Of a stretch of DNA of 53,121 nucleotides, positions 8,154 to 14,849 are shown piece by piece. Source of the DNA: an uncultured Oscillospiraceae bacterium (GTDB lineage Bacteria; Bacillota; Clostridia; Oscillospirales; Oscillospiraceae); contig CAKTNS010000016.1 of the NCBI GenBank assembly GCA_934589225.1, positions 1-53,121 on the forward strand, written 5' to 3'. The position numbers and the translations under genes are program-made. The first letter of the stretch is position 1, and every line of letters starts with the position of its first letter. The notes beneath the pieces are model-generated. The model ran no database searches. It was given only the letters and a program-made list of their open reading frames with translations, and had not been told where the DNA came from.

Positions 8154-8342
8154 ATGGAAAAACAAGGGCAATGGCTGTTGTGCCCCTATTGTCACGGGAA
8201 AACCCGGGTGTGGATTCGGGAGGATATCGTTCTTCACAACTTTCTCCTCTTTTGCCCCAAATGCAAGCGGGAGGAATTGATCGACCTAAAGCAATTTCAT
8301 ATAACGCTATTGAAGAAGCCAGACGCAAAGACGCAGAGCTGA
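8154..8342 (+). CDS. Cysteine-rich KTR domain protein (conjugative-element type)
   Basis: 62 aa with two CxxC pairs (LLCPYCHGKTR and FCPKCKREE), likely one zinc ribbon. The KTR motif and the C-terminus KKPDAKTQS are characteristic of the small cysteine-rich KTR proteins carried on Tn916-like and related conjugative transposons (recalled family knowledge). The last codons form the 5' arm of a terminator hairpin (8327-8379), an overlap also typical of the family. Function is unknown; its value here is as a marker of mobile-element ancestry. Confidence 0.85.
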   Translation: MEKQGQWLLCPYCHGKTRVWIREDIVLHNFLLFCPKCKREELIDLKQFHITLLKKPDAKTQS

Positions 8343-8379
8343 ACCTGATGAGAAATCAGATTCGCTCTGCGTCTTTTTT
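8327..8379 (+). terminator. Terminator overlapping the end of the KTR gene
   Basis: 13-bp stem (8327-8339 with 8364-8376) enclosing an inner CTGAT/ATCAG hairpin and followed by TTTTTT. Its 5' arm is coding sequence of the KTR gene. Confidence 0.85.
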
Positions 8380-8408
8380 GGTGAACCAGCCCGGTCAAAG
8401 GAGGAAAC

Positions 8409-8627
8409 ATGAGTAAATACCATGCGCTTTGGGCATACGTACAAAAGCAAGGCACCCAGCAGTTGACACTGACCTTTGACGAGATCGGACAAATCGCAGG
8501 CATACCGTTGGATCATTCTTTTCTGAAATACAAGAAGGAACTGTCTGATTATGGATATGCGGTTGGAAAAATCTCAATGAAAGATCAAACCGTGTTTTTT
8601 ATCAAAAATACAGATAAAGGAGAATGA
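8409..8627 (+). CDS. Small conserved protein of unknown function (DUF7662-like)
   Basis: 72 aa starting MSKYHALWAYVQKQG. The pattern LTFDEIGQIAGIPLDHSFLKYKKEL and the closing VGKISMKDQTVFF resemble a small Clostridia family that I recall without a known function. AGGAGG lies 5 bp upstream of the ATG. It is soluble and charged with no metal site. Its stop overlaps the possible ATG of the next gene, so the two are coupled. Confidence 0.7.
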   Translation: MSKYHALWAYVQKQGTQQLTLTFDEIGQIAGIPLDHSFLKYKKELSDYGYAVGKISMKDQTVFFIKNTDKGE

Positions 8628-8629
8628 AC

Positions 8630-8935
8630 ATGAACACACGTCATTATATTCAGAAGCTTTCCAAGTTTGTGGAGGGAAGCACGAAAAACACGAACCAACT
8701 GATCGGCTGCTGCGGGCTGGACTGCGAATCCTGCGATGCCAGAATCGCAACGCTCACGAACGATAACACCCCGCATGAAAAAACCGCCGCCCTGTGGACA
8801 AAGCTCAACGAGGTAACGATTCTGCCTGAAATGATCAACTGCACCGGCTGCCGCCGTCTCGGTAGCCGCGTGCCTCGCAGCCACAGCCATCCCATTGCGT
8901 GCCATTTCCAGAATGAACATTGTGAACTCCATTGA
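8630..8935 (+). pseudogene. Truncated DUF3795-like protein with a replaced C-terminus
   Basis: 101-aa frame. Residues up to MINCTGCR follow the N-terminal half of DUF3795 proteins (LIGCCGLDCESCDARIAT, then a spaced CxxC), which normally continue with further cysteine pairs. Here the frame switches after GCR to an unrelated Arg/His-rich tail (RLGSRVPRSHSHPIAC) and stops. I read this as a deletion junction near 8860. The second ATG (8630) is preferred because AAAGGAG is 8 bp upstream of it. It may still be translated. Confidence 0.65.
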
Positions 8936-8974
8936 AACAGGCGAGTGACCTCAGCGAAAATTAATTTTTGCTTC

Positions 8975-9023
8975 TTGACAAGTAACCACTCGGTAACTAT
9001 AATGAGAGTTACCGAGTGGTTAC
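8975..9023 (+). promoter_or_regulatory. TetR promoter with twin 16-bp operator arms
   Basis: Consensus TTGACA (8975-8980), 17-bp spacer, TATAAT (8998-9003). The spacer holds gtaaccactcggtaac (8982-8997), and its exact reverse complement occupies 9008-9023, so the -10 sits between two perfect inverted arms. Each arm is itself nearly palindromic (ACC-NNNN-GGT core), as TetR dimers bind. Strong evidence for autoregulation by the gene starting at 9041. Confidence 0.88.
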
Positions 9024-9040
9024 CTGCAAGGAGGAATATT

Positions 9041-9670
9041 ATGGCTGGAGATACGAAAGAACGAATTTTGGAAACAGCGCTGGAATTGTTTGCGCAGAAC
9101 GGCTACCTTGGGACATCTATGAATGATATTGCGGCGCAGTTGGGGTTCACAAAAGCCGCCTTGTATAAGCACTATACCAGCAAACAGGAGATTTTGGACA
9201 GGATTGTAGAACGCATGAATGAGATGGACTATGAACGCGCGGAAAGCTATGAAATGCCGGAGACGGAGCCGGACGGCTTTGCGGAGGCTTACCTGCACAC
9301 GCCGATTCCAAAAATCCGCGCATACAGTATGGCGCAGTTTGACCATTGGACAAAGGAGCCGTTTTCCTCTAATTTCCGTAAAATGCTGACACTGGAGCAA
9401 TACCGTGATCAGAAGCTTGCCCAGCTCCATCACGACTACCTGGCGGGCGGGCCTCTGGAGTACATGGCCGCAATTTTTCGTAAGCTGACAGATACTGACG
9501 AAGCCGCCATGCAGCTGGCGCTGGAATTCTATGGGCCAATGTACCTACTCTACAGCGTCTACGACGGTGCGCAGGATAAAGATTCCGTTGCCCCCTTGCT
9601 GGATGCGCATATTGAGCGGTTCATTGCCAAGGTTGAATCCTGTTACAGAAAGGACAGGGAGACGATATGA
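9041..9670 (+). CDS. TetR/AcrR family transcriptional regulator
   Basis: 209 aa. N-terminal DNA-binding domain: KERILETALELFAQNGYLGTSMNDIAAQLGFTKAALYKHYTSKQEIL, the classic TetR helix-turn-helix. The C-terminal ligand/dimer domain is helical with no recognisable ligand signature. The start at 9041 has AAGGAGG 6 bp upstream; the longer frame from 8945 would run through the operator. Probably represses its own promoter (twin operators 8982-9023) and the co-directional genes downstream. Confidence 0.93.
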   Translation: MAGDTKERILETALELFAQNGYLGTSMNDIAAQLGFTKAALYKHYTSKQEILDRIVERMNEMDYERAESYEMPETEPDGFAEAYLHTPIPKIRAYSMAQFDHWTKEPFSSNFRKMLTLEQYRDQKLAQLHHDYLAGGPLEYMAAIFRKLTDTDEAAMQLALEFYGPMYLLYSVYDGAQDKDSVAPLLDAHIERFIAKVESCYRKDRETI

Positions 9671-9691
9671 AGGAACTTGAAGAGAAAAAAC

Positions 9692-9856
9692 ATGAAGAAA
9701 TCTTTGATACAAAAGCTTGGGCTGCTGGGCGTTGTCAGCTTTCTTTCGTACACAGCGGCGGTGGTATTTGCGCCGCTGGCCTATCCCGGCTATCACTGGA
9801 TGGCACAGGAAGCCCTTGCTTACGGGCTGATCGACAAAATTATTGACAAGAGATAA
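9692..9856 (+). pseudogene. 54-aa chimeric remnant: DUF998-like N-terminus joined to a ClpP-like tail
   Basis: Short frame (ATG 9692, stop 9854-9856). Residues 1 to about 38 (MKKSLIQKLGLLGVVSFLSY, then VFAPLAYPGYHWMAQ) look like the first membrane helix of a DUF998-type membrane protein. The rest (EALAYGLIDKIIDKR) looks like the C-terminal end of ClpP or an enoyl-hydratase-fold protease. A full DUF998 protein is about 200 aa, so an internal deletion-fusion is inferred. An overlapping frame starting at 9667 is less protein-like. Confidence 0.5.
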
Positions 9857-9867
9857 GGAGAAACACC

Positions 9868-10494
9868 ATGTCAGAAAATATTATTACCATCCGTTTGGAA
9901 ACGAAAGATGACTATCACAAGGTTGAAAACCTGACCCGCGAGGCCTTTTGGAATGTCTACCGTCCCGGCTGCATGGAGCACTATGTGCTGCACTGCTATC
10001 GGGATGACCCAGCTTTCGTGCCGGAGTTGGACTTTGTGATGGAGCGGGACGGTGAACTGATTGGGCAGGTCATCTATGTGCGGTCAGAAATTGACTGCTA
10101 TGACGGGACAAAGGTGCCGATCATGACCTTCGGCCCCATCAGCATTGCGCCCGCATACAAGCGGCAGGGCTACGGAAAAAAATTGCTCGACTATTCCATG
10201 GAAAAAGCCAAGGAAATGGGTGCAGGGGCACTTGCTATCACCGGAAACATCCTGTTTTACGGTAAGTCCGGCTTTGTGCCTGCCAAAACAAAGGGCGTTC
10301 GGTACGCTGAAGACCCTGAAGCGGATTATTTTCTCATCAAGGAGCTGACACCCGGCTTTTTGGACGGCATTTCCGGCACCTACAAAGACCCGGAGGGCTA
10401 TTTTGTCTGCGAGAAGAATCCAGATGCGTTTGAGCAGTTCGAAGCGACCTTCCCGAAGAAGGAAAAGCTGAAGCTGCCGGGACAGCTTTGTTAA
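9868..10494 (+). CDS. GNAT family N-acetyltransferase
   Basis: 208 aa. The acetyl-CoA binding motif A is clear: IMTFGPISIAPAYKRQGYGKKLLDYSMEKAKEMG (R-Q-G-Y-G-K), followed by the motif-B-like FYGKSGFVPA. The pattern resembles YhbS-type GNATs. The substrate is unknown. It follows the TetR gene in the same direction with AAGGAG upstream, and may belong to the TetR-controlled unit. Confidence 0.9.
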   Translation: MSENIITIRLETKDDYHKVENLTREAFWNVYRPGCMEHYVLHCYRDDPAFVPELDFVMERDGELIGQVIYVRSEIDCYDGTKVPIMTFGPISIAPAYKRQGYGKKLLDYSMEKAKEMGAGALAITGNILFYGKSGFVPAKTKGVRYAEDPEADYFLIKELTPGFLDGISGTYKDPEGYFVCEKNPDAFEQFEATFPKKEKLKLPGQLC

Positions 10495-10506
10495 ACAGGA
10501 GAAATA

Positions 10507-10875
10507 ATGGCATCCAGTAAAGAGTATCTTCATTTCATTTTAGAACAGCTATCCGATTTGGACGATGTTTCTTACCGTCCCATGATGGGGGAATTTATCC
10601 TCTATTACCGCAGCAAGATCGTCGGCGGGATCTATGATGATCGGTTGCTTGTCAAGAAAACAAGATTCGCTTTGGAACTTATGCCCGCAGCAATTTGTGA
10701 GTTTCCGTATGAGCGAGCGAAAGAAATGCTGCTGGTGGATGAGATTGACAGCAAAGAGTTTCTTACAAGACTGTTTGAGGCAATGTACGATGCGTTGCCG
10801 TCGCCAAAACGAAAGAACAACGGCATTGGAGGAATAACCGATGAACTATATTCGGATCACAAAAGAAAATATTGA
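10507..10875 (+). CDS. TfoX/Sxy N-terminal domain family protein
   Basis: 122 aa. Residues 1 to about 105 fit the TfoX N-terminal domain: MMGEFILYYRSKIVGGIYDDRLLVKKT and a C-terminal LPSPKRK. The tail GIGGITDELYSDHKRKY is encoded in DNA that overlaps the next gene by 35 bp. Relatives usually end soon after the Lys/Arg-rich motif, so the tail may be an extension from a shifted stop. Function outside gamma-proteobacteria is unclear. AGGAG lies 4 bp upstream of the ATG. Confidence 0.8.
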   Translation: MASSKEYLHFILEQLSDLDDVSYRPMMGEFILYYRSKIVGGIYDDRLLVKKTRFALELMPAAICEFPYERAKEMLLVDEIDSKEFLTRLFEAMYDALPSPKRKNNGIGGITDELYSDHKRKY

Positions 10876-11581
10876 CAAGGAACATATCTGCTGCGCCATG
10901 TCCGGCCAGCAGAGCGTCGCAAAAAAGGAATGGCTGCGGCAGCGCTTTGATGATGGACTTGTTTTCTATCGCAGCGAGGAGCGCGGTAAATGCTTTATCG
11001 AATACATTCCGGCTGAAAACGCATGGGTGCCTATTGAGGCAGAGGGCTACCTCTACATTAACTGTCTCTGGGTATCCGGTTCCATGAAGGGACATGGATA
11101 CTCAAACGATTTGCTGGAGGAATGTATCCGGGACGCTAAGACACAGGGGAAGAAAGGCATTTGCATTCTGTGCGCAGAGGGCCGGAAGCGGGAATTTCTC
11201 GCTGACCCGAAATTCCTTAATCACAAGGGGTTCCGTGTGGCAGACATCTCCGACTGCGGGATCAATCTCATGTACCTTCCCATGGAACCGTCCGCACAGA
11301 TGCCAAAGTTCCGGGAATGCGCAAAGCATCCGGCGATTGAGGAAAACGGTTTTGTCCTCTATTACACCGACCAGTGTCCCTACACCTATTATTGGGTGCC
11401 AAGGGTGCAGGAGGTGGCGAAGGAACACGGTATGCCGTTCAAGGTCATCCATATCACTGATAAAGCATCTGCGCAGAATGTACCCGCACCGGTCACGACC
11501 TATGCCCTGTTCCGGGACGGTCAGTTTCTGACACAGAGTATTCAGTCGGATAAAAAATTTCTGGCGCTGGCGGGCTTGTAA
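10841..11581 (+). CDS. YoaP-type N-acetyltransferase
   Basis: 246 aa. The N-terminal half is GNAT-like (LYINCLWVSGSMKGHGYSNDLLEECIRDAK, with the GHGYS acetyl-CoA loop). The C-terminal ~90 residues (FVLYYTDQCPYTYYWVPRVQEVAKEHG, then VTTYALFRDGQFLT) match the YoaP C-terminal domain, including a Cys in a thioredoxin-like setting. Starts inside the TfoX-like gene (35-bp overlap) behind GGAGG, so translation is probably coupled. Confidence 0.85.
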   Translation: MNYIRITKENIDKEHICCAMSGQQSVAKKEWLRQRFDDGLVFYRSEERGKCFIEYIPAENAWVPIEAEGYLYINCLWVSGSMKGHGYSNDLLEECIRDAKTQGKKGICILCAEGRKREFLADPKFLNHKGFRVADISDCGINLMYLPMEPSAQMPKFRECAKHPAIEENGFVLYYTDQCPYTYYWVPRVQEVAKEHGMPFKVIHITDKASAQNVPAPVTTYALFRDGQFLTQSIQSDKKFLALAGL

Positions 11582-11644
11582 AACGGATCGTAGCGAGATG
11601 CAAGCATGCGATGCTGCCAAAAAGATAGCGGGAGGCAATAACCA

Positions 11645-12193
11645 TTGCAATACGAAAAAGAAATGATCTTAAAGAACGGCGCGAAATGCCTTCTTCGCGG
11701 AGCGGGTGAAGCTGATGCCGCCGAAGTGCTCCGCACTTTTGATCTCACGCATGCAGAAACGGACGATCTTCTGACCTATCCGGAGGAAAATTCGTTCACC
11801 GTCCAAGAGGAAGCAAAATTTTTGAAGGCGCGCAGCGAAAGCAAAAATGCCATCGAAATTGCGGCATTCGTTGACGGCAGAATCGCCGGAACAGCGGGCA
11901 TTGATCCGATCGGTGACAAGGCAAAGATTCGCCACCGTGCAGACTTCGGCATCGCTGTTGAAAAAGCCTACTGGGGGCGCGGCATCGGGAAAGCCCTGAC
12001 ACTTGCGTGCATCGAATGCGCGAAGCAAGCGGGATACCTGCAAATAGAGCTGGAGGTCGTAGCGGAGAACGCATCTGCTGTCCGATTGTATGAATCGGTC
12101 GGATTTCGGGAGTATGGTCGCAATCCCAAAGGTTTCCGTGCAAGAAGCGGCTGGCAGACGCTTGTTCTTATGAGGCTTGAACTCGATTCTTAA
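11645..12193 (+). CDS. GNAT family N-acetyltransferase (RimL-like)
   Basis: 182 aa. Motif A is HRADFGIAVEKAYWGRGIGKALTLACIECAKQAG (RGIGK) and motif B is VAENASAVRLYESVGFREYGR, both strong GNAT signatures. A TTG start at 11645 (MQYEKEMIL) is preferred because GGGAGG is 9 bp upstream; an ATG at 11663 is the alternative. The third acetyltransferase in a row. The small CCAATA/TATTGG hairpin just downstream (near 12210) lacks a T run. Confidence 0.88.
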   Translation: MQYEKEMILKNGAKCLLRGAGEADAAEVLRTFDLTHAETDDLLTYPEENSFTVQEEAKFLKARSESKNAIEIAAFVDGRIAGTAGIDPIGDKAKIRHRADFGIAVEKAYWGRGIGKALTLACIECAKQAGYLQIELEVVAENASAVRLYESVGFREYGRNPKGFRARSGWQTLVLMRLELDS

Positions 12194-12343
12194 CCAAGGC
12201 TTTAATCAACCAATAAAGCTATTGGCTGTGTGTTGCTGAGTGGTGAGCTTGTTATGTTCTATGCGTTCGCTGCGAAAAGGCAAGGAAAGTCGAGAGATCA
12301 TTCTCCCAACACAGTATAATGCCTCTGTAAGGAGTTGAGAAGA

Positions 12344-12901
12344 ATGACGGAACAAGTATTGGCTGTCCAGCGGATGCAGGACTACATTGAAAAAAACAAA
12401 ACAGAGGAAATCAGCTTGTCCGATCTTGCGCGGGCATCGCTGTTTTCTCCGTGGTATTCCTATCGTCTGTTCCGGGACTGCCTTCGCTTGACACCAACCG
12501 AGTATATCCGCAAATACCGACTTACACAGGCGGCAAAGCAGCTTCGTGGCGGTGAGGTCAAGGTCATCGACGCGGCCTACGATGCCGGGTTTACCAATGT
12601 GGATACTTTCACGCGGGCATTTTACCGGGAGTTCGGGCTGAATCCCAGCGACTATATGAAAAATCCCGTTCCTGTCCCGTTCTTCATTCCTTACGGCGTA
12701 AAATATCGTGAACTGAGAAAGGAGAACATCGACGTGTCCAACATTCAACCGATTTTCATTCAGGTCGTCCGCTTGAGGTATTTTTCTCCGTGTTCACGAA
12801 TAGTCCCTTTTTATTGGACAGGATCCTGGTATAATAGAGATGGAAGCTCCGGTGGGGATCACCTGCGGAGTGGAATCAACACAAATCAGGAGGAATCGCA
12901 A
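12344..12901 (+). pseudogene. Truncated AraC-family regulator, frame open into the NYN gene
   Basis: Starts MTEQVLAVQRMQDYIEKN behind GGAG. Residues 1 to about 105 hold the two AraC helix-turn-helix units (ISLSDLARASLFSPWYSYRLF and VIDAAYDAGFTNVDTFTRAFYREFGLNPSDY). Family members of this type continue into a GyrI-like effector domain. Here similarity stops shortly after ENIDVSNIQPIFIQVVR (about 12,775), and the frame runs through non-coding-looking DNA, the extended -10 at 12827-12835 and the NYN start. No stop codon intervenes, so a 665-aa fusion is formally possible. Confidence 0.8.
12808..12835 (+). promoter_or_regulatory. Extended -10 promoter of the NYN gene
   Basis: TGG-TATAAT with -10 at 12830-12835; only a weak -35 (TTTTTA, 12808-12813). 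It lies just past the point where AraC similarity ends and 66 bp before the NYN ATG. Confidence 0.6.
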
Positions 12902-14338
12902 ATGACAATGTCCATTGAAGAATTCAAAGAAATCTACAAAACCAACACACCAGAGCCGAATACATCCGAAAAACAGGCAGAAGAAATCACTCAAAAAGAA
13001 ATCGACTATCCGAACAGTACATATATGGTCGTTTCCAAAATCGGCTATCTGATCGGCGTGCCCAAGGAGGTTTTTGACCGGGGGCAGCTGGATGGGGAGC
13101 ATTATGTCAAAATGAATCAGAACAAAAATGCACGGATCATCCGGAACCTGTGCCTGATCCGAAACGGCATTGAGCGGAACTACACCAAGATCAGCGCGGC
13201 ATTCTATCACGACATCAAAAATCTGCACACCCTTCCGGAGTACATTGACCAGGAAGCGATTCGGCAGCTGGGCCAGGACGGGATTCAGATCATCAAGGCA
13301 AACTATGCCCTGGATAAATATGTCATGGACATCAACCGGGAAATTGCAAATCGGATCAACAATGTCAAGAGCCTGCTGCCGATCTGGCTGAAGTGGGACT
13401 ATGTCCGGCCGCTCTTTATCATGCCCAACGGCACCAAGCCGGAAGGGGTGAAGGCTGCGGGCAGCGAGTACAATGCCCATCGCGGGGACTATCCCTTCCA
13501 GGTCTACATCAACTGGGGCGGAAGCGGCCAGGGAAACATCCTCTTTAACGACAAAAAGTTTGTGAGCCTTCTGTACGAAGAACACGAGGACTGCTTCCAG
13601 GACATGAGCAAGGTCACCGATGCCGGGAATATTGCCAAGGACGGCATCTATGCCTTCCTGAATCAGGCCCGGCAGGCGGCGATCGTGGTGGACTGCGAAA
13701 ACTCCGATCCCTACAAGCTCTATGCCATGCTCAACAATCTGGATCAGAATGCGCTGCTGAGCAAAATCAGCAAAATCCTCCTCTTTGACGATGTCCACGC
13801 CAGTTCTGCCTGGGAGGTCCTGAACGAGTTCACCGAGATCCCGGTGGAGCGGATCTTGCTGCAGCGGGTGAAGGATGAGAAATCCTTCCTGGATATCCGG
13901 CTTTCCGTGGGCGTGTGCAAGGAGTTCTATCAGAATCAGATCGACTCCTTCATCCTGGCCTCCTCCGATTCCGATTACTGGGGCCTGATCCCCACGCTGG
14001 AAGAGGCGCGGTTCCTGGTTCTCGTGGAGGAAGAAAAGGTCAGCGGCGCCATCCGGCACACTCTGGAGGATGCAGGCATCACCTACTGCTATCTGGATGA
14101 TTTCTGCACCGGCAACAGCAACCAGATCAAGGAGCGGGCCCTGCTGAAGGAGCTGCGTCAGCGTCTGGAGGAAGAGGTGAACTTCAACATCCGGGAGATC
14201 CTCAGAGAGGTTTACGAAGTGACCCGGGCGGACATGGCCGCCGGTGAAAAGGACCAGTTCTATGCCCGCTACATTAGGCCCATGCACATTGAGATCGATC
14301 AAGACGGTGAAGTGTATCTTCGTCTTGGGGAGAAATGA
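12902..14338 (+). CDS. NYN/PIN-like domain protein (predicted RNA-acting nuclease)
   Basis: 478 aa. The start at 12902 follows AGGAGG by 8 bp and has its own extended -10. The C-terminal half resembles a PIN-like NYN domain: IVVDCENSDPYKLYAML (Asp near residue 264, followed by E and N) and FILASSDSDYWGLIPTL (acidic SDSD near 356-359). These place the acidic residues expected for a metal-dependent RNase. The N-terminal ~250 residues contain a helical segment (NARIIRNLCLIRNGIERNY) and a region I do not recognise. Codon use is like the host rather than the AT-richer strip to its left. Activity and partners are unknown. Confidence 0.7.
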   Translation: MTMSIEEFKEIYKTNTPEPNTSEKQAEEITQKEIDYPNSTYMVVSKIGYLIGVPKEVFDRGQLDGEHYVKMNQNKNARIIRNLCLIRNGIERNYTKISAAFYHDIKNLHTLPEYIDQEAIRQLGQDGIQIIKANYALDKYVMDINREIANRINNVKSLLPIWLKWDYVRPLFIMPNGTKPEGVKAAGSEYNAHRGDYPFQVYINWGGSGQGNILFNDKKFVSLLYEEHEDCFQDMSKVTDAGNIAKDGIYAFLNQARQAAIVVDCENSDPYKLYAMLNNLDQNALLSKISKILLFDDVHASSAWEVLNEFTEIPVERILLQRVKDEKSFLDIRLSVGVCKEFYQNQIDSFILASSDSDYWGLIPTLEEARFLVLVEEEKVSGAIRHTLEDAGITYCYLDDFCTGNSNQIKERALLKELRQRLEEEVNFNIREILREVYEVTRADMAAGEKDQFYARYIRPMHIEIDQDGEVYLRLGEK

Positions 14339-14433
14339 GGAAACACCCGTAACAGACAGAGAAAAGTTACCCGCCTATAAAGCGGTCCGACCCGATTCCC
14401 TGCGCCTGACCGTACGGTGAGTGAAAATAGCTA

Positions 14434-14462
14434 TTGACAGTTCCGGCTTTCAGGTGTACAAT
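14434..14462 (+). promoter_or_regulatory. Promoter of the brnQ T-box leader
   Basis: TTGACA (14434-14439), 17-bp spacer, TACAAT (14457-14462), directly upstream of the T-box leader. Confidence 0.8.
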
Positions 14463-14469
14463 GACCGTA

Positions 14470-14740
14470 ATTTCATAGAAAAAGCGATGACGAAGACGGA
14501 TTTGACCGTACAGCCGATAGAGAGCCGGGGATGGTGGAAGCCCGGTGGACTGCCTTCAAAATCCCATCCCTTCCGAGCCGGAGTCCCCAAAGCGTCGCAA
14601 GTAGGGGCTTTCGCGCAGGCTGCGTTAGTGCCTAGGGCTTGTTGGAGCCTGAAATGAGGGGTGCGCCTTGGCGCACAATTTGAGTGGTACCGCGGGGATT
14701 TTGGACCCGTCTCAAAGAAATTTGAGACGGGTCTTTATTA
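14470..14740 (+). promoter_or_regulatory. T-box riboswitch controlling brnQ (probable Ile specifier)
   Basis: The leader shows the Stem I start GCGATGACGAAGACGG, the conserved AGAGAGCC...GGTGGAAG segment, the 14-nt T-box core TGGTACCGCGG (14685-14695) and a terminator (14704-14733 plus T-rich tail). From alignment with the usual T-box layout, ATC at 14561-14563 is the likely specifier, i.e. isoleucine, fitting the downstream branched-chain transporter. Uncharged tRNA would favour the antiterminator and turn on brnQ. Confidence 0.9.
14704..14740 (+). terminator. T-box-controlled intrinsic terminator
   Basis: Perfect 13-bp stem (14704-14716 with 14721-14733), GAAA loop, T-rich tail. A second hairpin (about 14749-14793) and a GAAGCTCT/AGAGCTTC stem (about 14802-14830) follow before the brnQ ATG. 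Confidence 0.9.
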
Positions 14741-14849
14741 TTTATTTAGGGTCTATCTGAAAACCGTCATATTTCCGGTTCTCAGATAGGCCCCAAGAGA
14801 AGCTCTGATTACAATGTCAAGAGCTTCCCCAAAAGAAAGGACGAAAACG

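Noticed and set aside
12794..14302. 502-aa minus-strand open frame opposite the NYN gene
   Set aside because: No family motifs or ribosome site; the plus-strand gene has a promoter, ribosome site and domain match.
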